A stretch of 64,000 nt of DNA from the NCBI RefSeq assembly GCF_016808095.1, contig NC_068977.1, forward strand, positions 29,599,364 to 29,663,363. Reading direction: 5' to 3'. The position numbers and the translations under genes were made by a program. Of the stretch, positions 25,301 through 37,540 are shown piece after piece (position 1 is the first letter of the stretch; each line of letters opens with the position of its first letter). Under the pieces are notes generated by a model. That model was not told the DNA's origin and did no database searches. It saw nothing but the letters and a program-made list of their open reading frames with translations. This stretch comes from Vigna angularis (Eukaryota > Streptophyta > Magnoliopsida > Fabales > Fabaceae).

Positions 25301-26834
25301 CACTAGTAAAAAACTTGATTTATTACCGCGCACATTATGCATCGGTTCACCAGAACCCAAAGCATAATATTGCGCGGTGACATTTTTGAAATTATATCGA
25401 CAATATAGGCCTCGGTTGCAACAGAACCGCGACAGTATATGCCTTTTGGCCTCGGTTCTGAGGGGAACTGCGACTTATTGTCCCTGTAAAATTTTGACAT
25501 TCCCCCCAAGGCAGTCGTGAAATAAATTTGGAGTCAGACTGTCAAGGAATAAGCCTCGGTTCTTAGGGGAACCGCTGCCTATTCCCTGATCTGAACAAAT
25601 TTTAAATATTTAAGAGAATAGGCCTCGGTTAGGCGGGGAACCGCGACATAAAGGTTGAAAAAAAATTCAAAATTGTCATTTCAGATCAATTTTAAATTGT
25701 TTTTTTAGGAGAATAGACCTCGGTTAAGTTGGGAACCGAGGTCGTATCCCCTCTATTACCCCAGTTTTCTAATGAATCGAGGTTGTAACATTTGATTAGG
25801 TTAAACAAATATTACAGAGAATGAACGATTTCGTCTTCCTCGAACGCAAATTGTTCTTCTCCAACGATTTCTCTTTGCAACTTCTTCTTCTTCTATGCCG
25901 CCGCGATCTTTCTCCCTTCTTCCTTACACCACCGTTGCGCCGTCGTCGTCACTGTAGAAGGACTTCCTTCCTCATTTTTCATCACCTACGTTTGTATCCG
26001 ATCAAATTTGGCTTTGGTCACTGGAGTTTTTTCGTGTTTTTTTTAGTTTTTGGGTTGGTTTGATACGTTTTTTTTATTGATTCGGATTATCAAACTTACG
26101 TTTTGTTGTATTTTTTTTTAGGTATTGTGTTTTTTCTTTTAAATTTGTTCCGTTTCAAATCGTGGGTTGTTCCATCTTCTCCATTATTGTGTGGTTTTTC
26201 ACGCTCCCAGGTTCGTATTATTCTGTTTATTAATTTTTATTTTGTTAATTTTTAATTTTTTGTAGGTTGAATATGAATAATTATGTGTGATTGAATGTTT
26301 GAATTGATAATTTGAATGCTTATTAATTGTTTGATTGTATGATTGTATTATTCTGTTTATTATTTTTCATTTTGTTAATTTTTAATTTTGTGTGTGTTGA
26401 ATATGAATAATTATGTATGATTGAATGTTTGAATTGATAATTTGAATGTATATTAATAGTTTGATATTATGATTGAATTGATTGTATGTTGAATATATTG
26501 TATAATTGTATGATTGTAATTTTGTAGAATAATTGTATGATTGTAAAAAAAACAGGATTTTGGCTACAGTTCAAGCAGGAACCGCTGTCATATTCCCAGG
26601 TTATTATCTCGGTTGTGATTAAACCGAGGCCAAAGGTTACACGAAAATAAAAAAAAAACAGGGTTTTGGTCACGGTTCAAGCAAGAACCGCTGTCATATC
26701 CCCAGGGTATTACCTCGGTTGGAACCGTGACCTAAAGTGTCAGACCTTTTTACCTCGCTTGTATATGCCGCGGTTCTAAAACCGAAAGGTATATTAAAAA
26801 ACAACCGGTATCGTTTCCCTTCGATGCACTAGTG
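25301..26834. mobile_element. Non-autonomous CACTA element
   Basis: The ends are CACTAGTAAAAAAC on the left and, read inward, CACTAGTGCATCGAAGGG on the right, with a 3-base target duplication AAT on both sides (25298-25300 and 26835-26837). Both subterminal regions are packed with hairpin-like words CGGTT(C)...(G)AACCG (left near 25342, 25411, 25449, 25555, 25625, 25719; right near 26566, 26608, 26660, 26714, 26769). No transposase is present. The middle (25820-26063) has a G+C-richer 80-codon frame that could be part of a captured gene, but I do not recognise it. The right-hand terminus is almost identical to the left terminus of the element at 51058. Confidence 0.85.
26216..26475 (+). repeat. 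130-bp tandem duplication inside CACTA
   Basis: Two copies (from 26216 and 26346) of an A/T-rich block starting tattattctgtttatta. Confidence 0.85.
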
Positions 26835-26837
26835 AAT

Positions 26838-27363
26838 GCTTGGTTATATTTAGATGTTTATACAAAAGTGGGTTTAATAAGTAATTTAGTTTTTATATTT
26901 AAACTTTTAATTTCTTTTGATTCTTATATTATTTATTTAATTGAATTTTTTTAAAGACTTTAATATAACTTTTTCTGTAAAATGAGGGTTAATGTTGCAT
27001 GAAATATATTATATGTAAATATGTATGTTTATCATATGTTAAAATTTAAATTTATTACGTGTCAAAATTTGAATAATTGTTTATTTTATAATCTATTTTT
27101 CATGTATTATCTTTTCATACAAATTACATAAATTTAACAAAAGAGGTTACATTTAGTATTTTAAATATAAATAAAAACTCAATTAAATAAAAATATATAT
27201 AAAGATCAAGCCAAAATTATTAATTGATCCCCTTTATAACTCAAAGTATGTGTTAGTACAAATTAGTTTTACACATAGACTTTACAATATATATAATCTA
27301 GATCATGAAGTCCAATTCAATTAAAAATTGAAATTTATCTTATTTTTATTGGTTAGGCATTAC

Positions 27364-27413
<50 letters not shown>

Positions 27414-28299
27414 AGGATATTTTAATATTGTAATTTTCCTGTCAAATAGCAACTACTCATTGCATTTAGTTTCCTTTCGAGGTATGTTATTTTAGTAACA
27501 AGTCATCATTTTATTAAATCGTATTTAAAGAAACATTTACTTGTTCACTAACTTATTTGATTTAGTCTTAATTAATTTTATAGATTCTCAAATTTTATAT
27601 TAAGTATATTTTCGATGCTAACAAAATATATAATAATATTTCATGCAATGAAAATATATAAAACTAATTTTGTAATCAATAATATTTTTTTCCAACGAAG
27701 ATCAAAACACTTGTTAGTGTGTGTCTCCCTAAGTTCATTACTAAATTGATAATAAATTAACTCATTAATTTACTAATCAAGGTTGATGTTTAGCAATACT
27801 TCTTAACGATATTGATATCATGAAATATCTTTTACTTTAGAACTACTAGAAGATTAATATATTATTTCCTTCTATCTTTATAAAATTCTAGAATATGTAA
27901 GTTAACATAAATAATGACCTAAGAAACTTCTTTCTTCTTTCATTCATAGCATCCTGACCAGTGTCTTTATTTTTATAGAGCTCAAACTCATTTTCAAGAG
28001 TTCATGAATTCTTTCTTGATTAACTACTAATCCTACAAAAATTTAATCATATCCAATAATCATTCAACTAACATCATGAAGCGTTAGATATTCAATATCA
28101 AAGTATTATAAAAAGTATTATAAATAATTTGTTAATTACATGTATGGTCTAAGGAAAGTTATATATTTTTTTTCTTCAAATCCCATTGACAAATTTAAAG
28201 GTAATATTAATCATTATGATTTTTTCTTTGAGTCAGTTCAATGATGATATATCTATAAGTACCATTTATATGTGTAATTTAAAAAATAATCTTTATATG

Positions 28300-28300
<1 letters not shown>
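26838..28300. other. Gene-free AT-rich stretch
   Basis: Nothing is recognised apart from a (TA)n tract at 27371-27408. Confidence 0.4.
27371..27408. repeat. (TA)n microsatellite
   Basis: About 19 TA units. Confidence 0.95.

Positions 28301-28303
<3 letters not shown>

Positions 28304-28343
<40 letters not shown>
28304..28343. repeat. (TA)n microsatellite
   Basis: About 20 TA units. Confidence 0.95.
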
Positions 28344-28347
<4 letters not shown>

Positions 28348-28382
28348 ATATATTTATGTAAGTATGACGTTCTTGCACTCAT

Positions 28383-29835
28383 GGAAAGGTAAACTGGAAA
28401 CCCCATGCATACCATAGCTGGAAACCCAAGCCACCACACGAGGTTAGTCCATCATCCCTCACTATAGCTGGAAACTACAAACTACACATGAGTTTAGTCC
28501 GATAGCTGGAACCCCAAGCTATACGCAACCAGGCCTCCTGTTATTCTCACCACATGCGCCACCCTTCTCTACTTGAGACTCGGTGACCATTAGAATGTCA
28601 GGATGAACGTCAGCTTAGTCTAACCATATTCATACTTTCACCACTTTGAAACCACCACTGAGACATTCCTCCTTGAAATTCTCTTTCATATCACATTATA
28701 AATACCATACCTCAATACTAACATATTTTCTCATCCATAACACATTTAAATGACATCAAGCCGAACAGCAAAATAAACATCACCCTTGAACACGACAAAA
28801 CGTGAAAGATCAACATAGCCTATGAACAAGACCGAACGAAAGAACACCCCCAATATGAGAACATGACCGAGCGGTCATTTAAAAAGCAAGACTCAAGCAT
28901 GAGCCGAACACGATTTTAGGGTCGAACACTAAAACAACCAAATATTATTGCCTTAGACCGATCACTATTGGCTTTGGCCGAACACTATCAGCCTAGGTCG
29001 AACACTTAGAATTTAGACCTAACACCAATACCTAACACAAATTTGAGAGTCAATTCTGCAGAATCATGAACTCAATGACCGAGAATCATATTTACTATAC
29101 AGACCAAACTCAAATCGAACACAATTACCCCCTTTCCATTACCACACGTCCTTCCAATTTTACTCGGCCACTGAACCATAATCATGTAGATACACAATCA
29201 TCATAAACACAACATCAATATTTCACACCAACATCACTGAACACCAATTCATTCAATTTCACATACATTCAACATCATCAAACAACATTTTCATACATCA
29301 AAATTGAGTAATTAAACTATCTAGCTTCCCTTACCTCTTAACTGGACCGAACAACTCTATCACTTCCGAAATTTTGCTCTTAACACTAGAAAATCTTAAG
29401 AACCTGCAGTTCACCAATTTTCGGTAACGGACCAACCCAAAATACCAGAAAAGTGATCAGAAATAAGAAGAAGAAGCTTATGAACACATGCAATCGGAAA
29501 TGTGGCTTGCATGTGTCAGAAAGTTTCAGAATCCTACAAGAACCCCAGAGATTGAAACTTACCCGTTCTAAACGAGACTTTGATCGGTGAAAATTGAAGT
29601 TCTTGATACCAGAGGTGATTAAGTGTGGTCAGATGATTGAAAAGATGAAATGAGATAAAGAATTTCTAGAGAGAAAGAGGGAAAAAGAAGAGGCTGGAGT
29701 TTTAGAGAGATACAGATTCTGAGAAAATGAGATAAACTAAGGTTTGTAAAATTCTATATAATGTTCAATCTCTTTTATTACTTATTCTATAAAATATGTC
29801 CCTCCCTTCCAAGTGTCATTTTCAGGGGTTTGACA
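28383..29835 (-). mobile_element. Truncated, decayed LTR on minus strand
   Basis: On the minus strand it begins TGTCAAACCCCTG at 29835 and shows the accgaac words and the ggtctagctc-like middle shared with the LTR at 36254-38668 (compare 28540-28620 with 36870-36950). The 3' part, including the hairpin and the TGTTACA end, is missing. The left border is approximate. Confidence 0.6.
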
Positions 29836-30390
29836 TTCCTCAATCAAGAACAACTTAAATTAAAATTTGTAAGACTTATTACTTATTATTATAATATTTA
29901 TTATTATAACAAGTCTTTAATTTTAACCAAGACATTATCATATGATATAAATAAATATGACACATAAATAAATAATAAATACAATCTTATTATTACTAAC
30001 ATGACAGATTTTATTTGAAACATACTTCATGTAAGACCCATGAAAAATATTTATAATAGTAAATTTTAGCATTTTATTAGTAATAATAATTTTAATGGAT
30101 AGAAAAATATGTAAATTTTGGATATAAAATTATAGTAATTCTAGAAGGAGAGCTTCAAAATTTTGATAACTTATTTAGAATTTTTTTTAGAAAATTGAAT
30201 AGTAAAAAGTGAATAGTGAATAGTAATAAAAACTTTTTTTTAAGAATTTCTTAGTATGGAAGGAATTAAGATCAGATTTGAAGACATTATTAAGGAATCC
30301 ATTATGAATCCATTAAGTAAAGTAGTGATTAAGAAATTAGTATAATAAAATAATATTAAAAAAATTAATGAATAGTAAAATTTTTTTACC

Positions 30391-30398
30391 TATAAATA
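30391..30398 (+). promoter_or_regulatory. TATA box of LTR-C
   Basis: TATAAATA is followed by gccatgggaggg, as in LTR-A. Confidence 0.55.
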
Positions 30399-31323
30399 GC
30401 CATGGGAGGGAAGGGCATTTTGCACCAAGAGAAGAGGAATTGAGAGCTTGAGAAATAGAGAAGAAAGAGTTAGGGAAAAAATTTTAATTGCAAGAAGAGT
30501 AGAGGTTCTGAAGAGTTTTCGGGGAAACAAATTCGGATCAGGAGATTAAGTCTGGAATAGAGGTAAGGGGAGCTAACTTTTCTATGCTTTTATAATATGA
30601 TTTAGTATTGTTTTTATTACTATTCATGTCTTGAAATTCTGTGTGAATAATGTTAATGCTTACTGTATATCTATCTATATGGCATTTCGGTGTTAATATT
30701 ATATGTTGCTGTTTTGAATCTGTAAATAAGAAATTTGTTAAAAACTAGTTGAGGAACACTTTGGCTAAGGAAAGACTTGGTACTTAAGTTGTCCATTGTG
30801 AATCACCTCTCTTTCCTGGAAGTCTACTCGATATGTTTTTAACTTAAATCCTATTGAACAGATTATGTACTGTTAATTTATTTTGTGATATATTCAGTTT
30901 GTATGATTTCTGAAATGATTGGATTTTATTGCATTTGAATTTATGTATCTGAACATGGTTGTGAACTATAATGAGGTGATTTATGTGGGAAGTATGTGAA
31001 TGCATGAGATATGTTGGATTCACTGTGATAATATGATAGTATCTGGTTATTCATGTCTTGGGTTAAGTTTCAAAGTGAGAGTATGGTTCATATACGTAAT
31101 TCCATGATCCTCAAGGAGAGGATACATGGTGGTGATTTGGGGGTGTATAGAATGATTGCATGGTAGCTTAGTTTTTGGGGTCATCCTGAAACTCCAATGG
31201 TCTTTCTTCTCATGTAGAGAGGATTGAACCATGTGGTGAGGAGTAGCAGGAGGTCCTAGTCTTGGGTGCTTCCATATGATCCAAGGTGAGTGATGACGGA
31301 TTAACCTCGTGATTGTGGCCGGG

Positions 31324-31443
31324 CAGTAGTGCCCAAGTTTCATAAGGCGGTAGTGCCCAAGTTCCATAAGGCGGTAGTGCCCAAGTTTTATAAGGCGGTA
31401 GTGCCCAAGTTTCATAAGGTGGTAGTGCCCAAGTTTCATAAAG
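31324..31443 (+). repeat. 24-bp minisatellite in LTR-C, five copies
   Basis: The unit is gtagtgcccaagtttcataa plus ggcg. The LTR at 48077-50968 has three copies of the same unit (50299-50377), and LTR-A has none. The unit length is a multiple of three, which explains the long repetitive frames here. Confidence 0.9.
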
Positions 31444-31699
31444 CCACCACGAGTGCAAGACCCGCCATAGCTCGGTAATCATTCTAGTCCGGACGAGTCG
31501 GGGTATAAAGTAACAAGTCTTGTGATGTCATTTTATCATGTGTATCAAAGTAATAGATGAATATGTATGTTGTGATTGTTGTATGATGGTATGAGTATGT
31601 TTGACATAATTATTATATGAGGTTTGCATGCATGTTTTATAAATGATTGGTTGCATGTTAGCTCACTCTACTTGTTTGTGTTTGGGTATGTGCGATGAT

Positions 31700-31717
31700 C
31701 GTATAATTCGTTATACG
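31700..31717 (+). other. Perfect hairpin in LTR-C
   Basis: CGTATAA / TTATACG around TTCG, identical to the one in LTR-A. Confidence 0.7.
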
Positions 31718-32289
31718 GGAGCAGATGAAGGAATGTCGCCTCACACAGTGTCAAGGAAAGGGAGGAGTAGAAGAACTATAATTAGAACCTTTTTAAATGT
31801 ATAGACTTATATCAACTAGGAAATTTTAAAGGGTGAGATTACGGGATGTTACCGTAAATGTAATGTTAATTATCAAGTGTGAAAATTTGGGATGTTACAT
31901 TAATGTGAAAAGTTGGGATGTTACATTAATGTGAGAATTTGGGATGTTACACTTCAAATCTAACTATATCACAAAATTAATAACCACAACACTTACAAAA
32001 TAAATAAATCATATTAATGACAAATAAGCGTTTTATATATTGGACTTAGAATGACTTAATTTTTTATGTTATTTAATGAACAAATTTATATCCACTTCAT
32101 TATATATAAATTTATATCCATCAATGTTATTGTATTTATATCCGTCAATTCCATTACTCATCATACACTAAAAACTCTCATTAGTTTACAATGTTCAATT
32201 TCTTCTTTTAAAGGTTAATGATGATGAGGATGTGCTAATTGGAATCTGGATGATACTCTCTGATTTCTCAAAAAATTATAAAAAAGTTT

Positions 32290-33260
32290 TACTCTTTTCG
32301 TATGAAATGTGTGGATTGGAGGAACCTGATTTGGTTAGAAGATATGCCACCAACCAAAACTTTGGTTCTTTTGAAGTTGTTGTATGATTGTTTACCTATT
32401 AATTTGGAAGTTCAAAATAAAAGAGTGATTTTATACTTTATGAGTTCTTTTTGTGTTGAATAATGTTGAATATCTTGTTCACATGTGGGAATGGTGGATG
32501 GAATTTTTTCAGAATTTAAAGTTTTCTTCTTTGAATTTGGTTGTTCAGTTTATGAAGTGTCCTTATAGTCTTTTGTTTAAAACGATTAAAGTGACTGTCA
32601 TTACTGTAATTATTGGGATGATTTTGAGGATGAGAAATCTTAGTAGATTTTGAATCTAATTTTGTTTCCTTATGCTAATTTTTAAATTAAGGAGTTAGTG
32701 TGCATGAATGGAAATAAATAGAAGAAACATATGAGTAGTAGTCTCGAAATAAATAGAAGAAACATATGAGTAGTAGTCTCTAATTGTTTAATGTTAAAAA
32801 TTTTCAGCATTCAAACTATGTAGGATAAAGTGATTTCATTTATGGACGTAATATAGTAAGTTCCATATACTTATTGACTTAAAGTGAATATTGACAGTGT
32901 AGCTAGGGGTTGTCTTGATTTTGCTTCATGTGCTAGTATTTTTAAAGGAAATTGAGGTGAATATGAGGATTTTACAGGTTTTTTGGGATAAAGACTTCTA
33001 TTATGCTGAGTTTATATGACCATTTATGCTTTGAAACATGCTTCGAGGGCGGACTTTCAAATGCTTTGATTAGAAATTGATTCATCTTTAGTCTATCAGT
33101 TTTTTGGATCAATAAGTAGTTCCTTGAAATCTTAAAGAGAGATGACATTGATGTTTGTATTTTTTTATGCATATGCAGTTCAAAGTCTCTCATGTTTTTG
33201 TTGAAGAAATCATTATACTGATAAATTAGCTAATTTAGCTTTCATTCATAGAAAAAACAT
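32290..33260 (+). pseudogene. Decayed LINE (non-LTR retrotransposon) 3' end: zinc-finger and RNase H region
   Basis: Read with stops and frame changes, the plus strand shows the order of a plant LINE C-terminus. From 32320 it reads WRNLIWLEDMPPTKTLVLLK then LLYDCLPINLEVQNKR, matching the W..IW...PPK.....W...L.D.LPT..NL..R pattern of the reverse-transcriptase zinc-binding domain. From 32878 it reads LKVNIDSVARG (the first RNase H Asp at 32893-32895). From 33070 it reads LEIDSSLVYQFF, and near 33206 NHYTDKLANLAF, the last RNase H motif. At least five in-frame stops and one frame change are present, so it is dead. The 5' part and a poly(A) tail were not found. Confidence 0.75.
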
Positions 33261-34842
33261 AAGCAATTTAATATTTTACCTATATGTATTTATTTATATT
33301 TATTTTTCATAATTGGTAAAGTTTGTCAATGTTTTGTGAAATATTAATTTTATCACGAGTTTGATATGGTCCTTCCATGTTTTTATTCTTTTATTCTATT
33401 TTTTATTTTTAGTAAATATTCATTGAATGATAAATGATTGATGGATTTTAGAATGTCAAAAATGATGTTTAATATGAATTTGTTTAGAATATTGTATGTA
33501 AAGACATACAAAGTATTTAATTTAACTTTGGTCATGGTTAAAGGGATAATATAGTGGATTGCACCACGTTTAACTAATGTTAAAATATCATATCAATTCC
33601 GTTAATTACAAATAATTAAAACCAATTGATAATAATATACATGTATTTCTTTTATTTTAAATTAACAAGTATAATGCATTATGTTTAAAGAAAAAAAATA
33701 ATATTATAAATTAAAAGAAATGAAAATAGAATATTAATAATAAATAAATATATTTAACTTATTTACTTTTACTTTCTTTCAATTTCAAATATTTTTATTT
33801 TCTTTTTTTACTTCCTGACTACTCTAAACAAAACATGTGTAAAATGAAAATGTAAAGGATCTTGCTTAAGTTAAAAGAAAAAGTCACATGTCTACAATTT
33901 ATGAGATCATACAGTCTGGCGAGGAAATGTAGAGTTTTTCTCATATTCTTACACAATGATCAATGACAGAACATTAGGATTGCTAGAAATTAAAAAGAAA
34001 ATGTATATTAATATGATGGATCCTCCACTTCAGTCTGTTAGAAAATGATGTGATACATATTATTGTATATGCTGAAATTAATGGTTTTTGCACATGATGA
34101 AATCAAGCGAAAGATTAGTAGATAATATTTTAAGAAATGAGAATTTAATATTTGAATGGAAATAAAAAAGAATTATGTGGTGAGATCTTAAATAAAAATA
34201 ATCCTTGGCTTGACTTTGTTGATTAATTACGATGATAATGATAATAATTAATTTGCATGGTTTGAAGAGAAAGCACAGCCCTTGAACTAGAAGAATGAAA
34301 AAGTGACCTAAGATTGGTCTATGGTAAGCCCTAAACGTCCTTGAGCTGTGGGATTCTGTGGTGATATGATTGAGATAAAGAAAAGAGATACCAAAAGATT
34401 AGAAAACGTGCCTTTTGCCTTTTCATCACCACCAAGAGTGCCAAATTGACACGTCATGTGCCTGTTCAAGCTCACAAAAAGTAGTGCCAAGATTACGTTT
34501 TGATTTGAACAAAACACCCTTATCTACGTCTTATGTGACATTTTCGCATATCGTTTCATACTTACGTACCATTTTGTTCGGTAAGGTGTCTTGTCTCCTA
34601 AGAGGGTGTTCTGGTTTTCTAGTTTACTCTTCTCAAACTCTCAAATGCTCATACTACGCACATTCCTCTTATTTTTCACATAACTTCCAAAATTTTCTCC
34701 ATTACCACCCATGCACTCATCATCATCTTCCTAACAAAATTTCATTTTCATACTTCAAACTTAATTCATCACCTTTTTTTTCTTATGTGATTTAGTATCT
34801 CGTATTTAAAATTTTATATCAATGAAAAATAAGATAAATATA

Positions 34843-34864
34843 ATATATATATATATATATATAA
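34843..34864. repeat. (TA)n microsatellite
   Basis: About 11 TA units. Confidence 0.9.
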
Positions 34865-36127
34865 ATTTTATTTTATAAATTGATTTTTTGTAAAATTAAA
34901 TTATCGAGTTTCATATTCAAAATAAATATAAGAAATGACGAATTAAATATTTGTCAATTAAAAATCAAATGAATTTATAATATATAAATAAATTTAAATT
35001 TTATAAAACAAATCAAGTTTAATTAATTTTATAAAATTAAATTAAACTTAACATTTATTATAAATAACTACACATCTTACTTTTAAAGTCAATCTTTAGA
35101 ACTGAAGTATTGTTAAAGTTTATTTTTCAAGACCTAGCGAAATAAAAAGAAATGTTGATAGGAAGGAGAAGTTGTAGATCGCTGTAATAAAAGTATAGCT
35201 GTTTTATTGCCTATATACATTTATTTATGTATCAGGTTTGTCTAGGGAAGAAATTCAGGAAGATTAAACACTGACATACGAAAGATGACAGAAGTTAACT
35301 AATACATGCATATAGTATTGTTTTGTAGAAATCTGATTGAGAAATGTTGAAGGTGATTAATATTCACTTACAAAAATTAAACTAATTAAAAAAATGTACT
35401 GTTATGATATATTAACACTATAAGAAATATGGTGTTTATTGTGACATTAGTACAAAGCTGAACATATTTACAAATACGAACACGTTATCATTATAATGTT
35501 TGATTAGTCTGTACTATAGTAGGACATTAATAGAGGCGATCAAGTCAACATTAAAGATGATGATATAAATAAATTAATATAATACTAATTCAGCCTAGCC
35601 TATGTTAACTGACTTCAAAGATTTGAAATTTAAGCATTTATTGATTGAAACTTAGAATTGGTGTAGTCAAAGTTAATCTAACTTATTTTTAATAATTTTA
35701 TTTTTAGCTTTCACTTCGTCGTTAATAAATATATAAAAAAAACTTATTTAGTACATATTGTTTTCATACAGTGGGCATTAGAAAAAAAATAATTTATTAT
35801 TTATTTTGACAGACCCTTGGTTTATGCTTCTCTAGCCTATGTGAGGAGAATCATTATAAAAGTGAGTTACATGAGAGGATATTCAATAGGAAATATATTT
35901 GTAATTTTTTTTTCTTATTATGTTGTTTAATTTTTTTATTTAATGATGAACATTGTTAAAATATGTCAAATATATATTATTAAATTTTTTCATATTTCTT
36001 TTTCAATGATTAAAATCTCTTTCAATTCAAAATGTGTTAAGTTTGCAAATTTTCTTTCACTTAACATTTTAATTTATACTTAGACTCACTTAAATTTATA
36101 TATATATATTTCAATTGTCAAACTTAA

Positions 36128-36129
<2 letters not shown>

Positions 36130-36181
<52 letters not shown>
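36130..36181. repeat. (TA)n microsatellite
   Basis: About 26 TA units. Confidence 0.95.
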
Positions 36182-36184
<3 letters not shown>

Positions 36185-36546
36185 TTTTTAAAATTTGAGA
36201 CCAAAATATATCAAAGTTTTGGAGATGAACAAATTTAAATTTCATATCAAAGTTGTAACATCCCAAAAATACAATATAACACCATATACGAGAATATCAC
36301 ATATTAATAATACTACACATCATTTCTACACATAACAAGATACTATTATGGCCGAACGACCTTACATAATAGTAGGGGATTAAAACCGCACGCTGGCTAC
36401 AACTCTACCTAACGTTTTGCAAAATAAACTTATATCGAACGGTCTTACAAAAGATGAAGCCAACAACTGACCGAACGTTCCTAAGGTTCGGTCTTCACTT
36501 CCGCCTCTTCCAATGCTTCTTCCAGCAACTCTTCTCCTTCTGCTCA

Positions 36547-36560
36547 CATCCACACGGATG
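36547..36560 (-). other. Hairpin in LTR-D
   Basis: The stem CATCC / GGATG encloses a four-base loop, next to the GAGCAG block on the minus strand. Confidence 0.6.
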
Positions 36561-37465
36561 ATCATTACAACAAGACAACAACCGAACGCACAACCCAGAC
36601 CAAATGATAAATAGGATAAACTTATGTAATTTAATTTATATCAATAAAACATACAATGTTCGTGATTAAAATCAAACAACAATCAAATCATAATTCATAC
36701 ATCATGGCATGCAAAGACCGACCACTTGACTATGACTGCCCGGACTGTATGAATCCTGTGTAGCTACGACGTTTGTGCACCCGGGTGATGTAGTAACTGG
36801 GATACCCTCAACAGCTGCCGCCCGAGGTTAATCCGTTTCGTCCAAGTTAACCTTATGGACTAGGACCTCCTGCCATTCCCACACATGACTTACTCCTCTC
36901 TACGTGAGAATGAGTAATCATGGAATATTAGGATAAACGCCCGCTAAGCTTTGTCCACATTCATACTTTACCAATCAATAACCACTTTCTGAGATATTCC
37001 TCCCTGGAATACTTTTTCATCATCAAACTATTTCATTCACATCACATTTCAAATTGTCTTATACTTCATCATCAATATATTCAACTGAATTAAAATCACC
37101 CTTTCTCATCATAGCACAAGTCCGACTGAAATAACACTTCTTAGAAACTAACATGACCGAGCGCTATTTACAAATTTATCCACTTCAATAAACAGACCCC
37201 TAAGAGTTCAACTCGGACATCACGAAGCCTAGGCCGAGTACTAAGACTCTGGGCCGAACACCTTTTAAAGACTAACACTGTTTGACACCCAATACTAATA
37301 ACTGATGAGAAACTATGAAGTAACGAACGCTATTGAGTTTAGTTGAAGACTCTTATTCTAAAAACGGTAATAATAGATTACTGAAACGAGACCCAGCGCT
37401 TGGTTTAAGACCGAGCCTTGTAGAAACCGTACACTAGTGAACGAGCGCTGGTCCAAGACCAAGTA

Positions 37466-37467
<2 letters not shown>

Positions 37468-37539
<72 letters not shown>
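37468..37539. repeat. (TA)n microsatellite inside LTR-D
   Basis: About 36 TA units, absent from the related LTR-B at the matching place. Confidence 0.97.

Positions 37540-37540
<1 letters not shown>

Larger units (their letters stand above)
30030..31951 (+). mobile_element. Solo LTR, mosaic (LTR-C)
   Basis: It begins TGTAAGACCC, ends GGGATGTTACA, and is flanked by an exact 5-base duplication CTTCA (30025-30029 and 31952-31956), so it is a complete solo LTR. Its first 930 bases and last 360 bases are close copies of LTR-A (957-3199). Its middle, about 30965-31535, instead matches 49965-50490 of the LTR at 48077-50968. TATA box at 30391-30398, hairpin at 31700-31717. Confidence 0.92.
33300..36240. 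other. Gene-free AT-rich stretch
   Basis: No recognisable gene. A less AT-rich block at 34300-34800 has frames of 69 and 126 codons on opposite strands, but neither looks like a known protein. Confidence 0.4.

Noticed and set aside
31047..31482. Overlapping 130- and 90-codon frames, recurring at 50025-50509
   Set aside because: They overlap the 24-bp repeat array and the shared LTR cassette; no protein family, and LTRs are normally non-coding.
34308..34795. Frames of 69 and 126 codons on opposite strands
   Set aside because: Overlapping frames with no motif; composition only mildly different from the surroundings.
35416..35440. CACTATAAGAAA word resembling a CACTA tip
   Set aside because: No inverted partner or target duplication found nearby.
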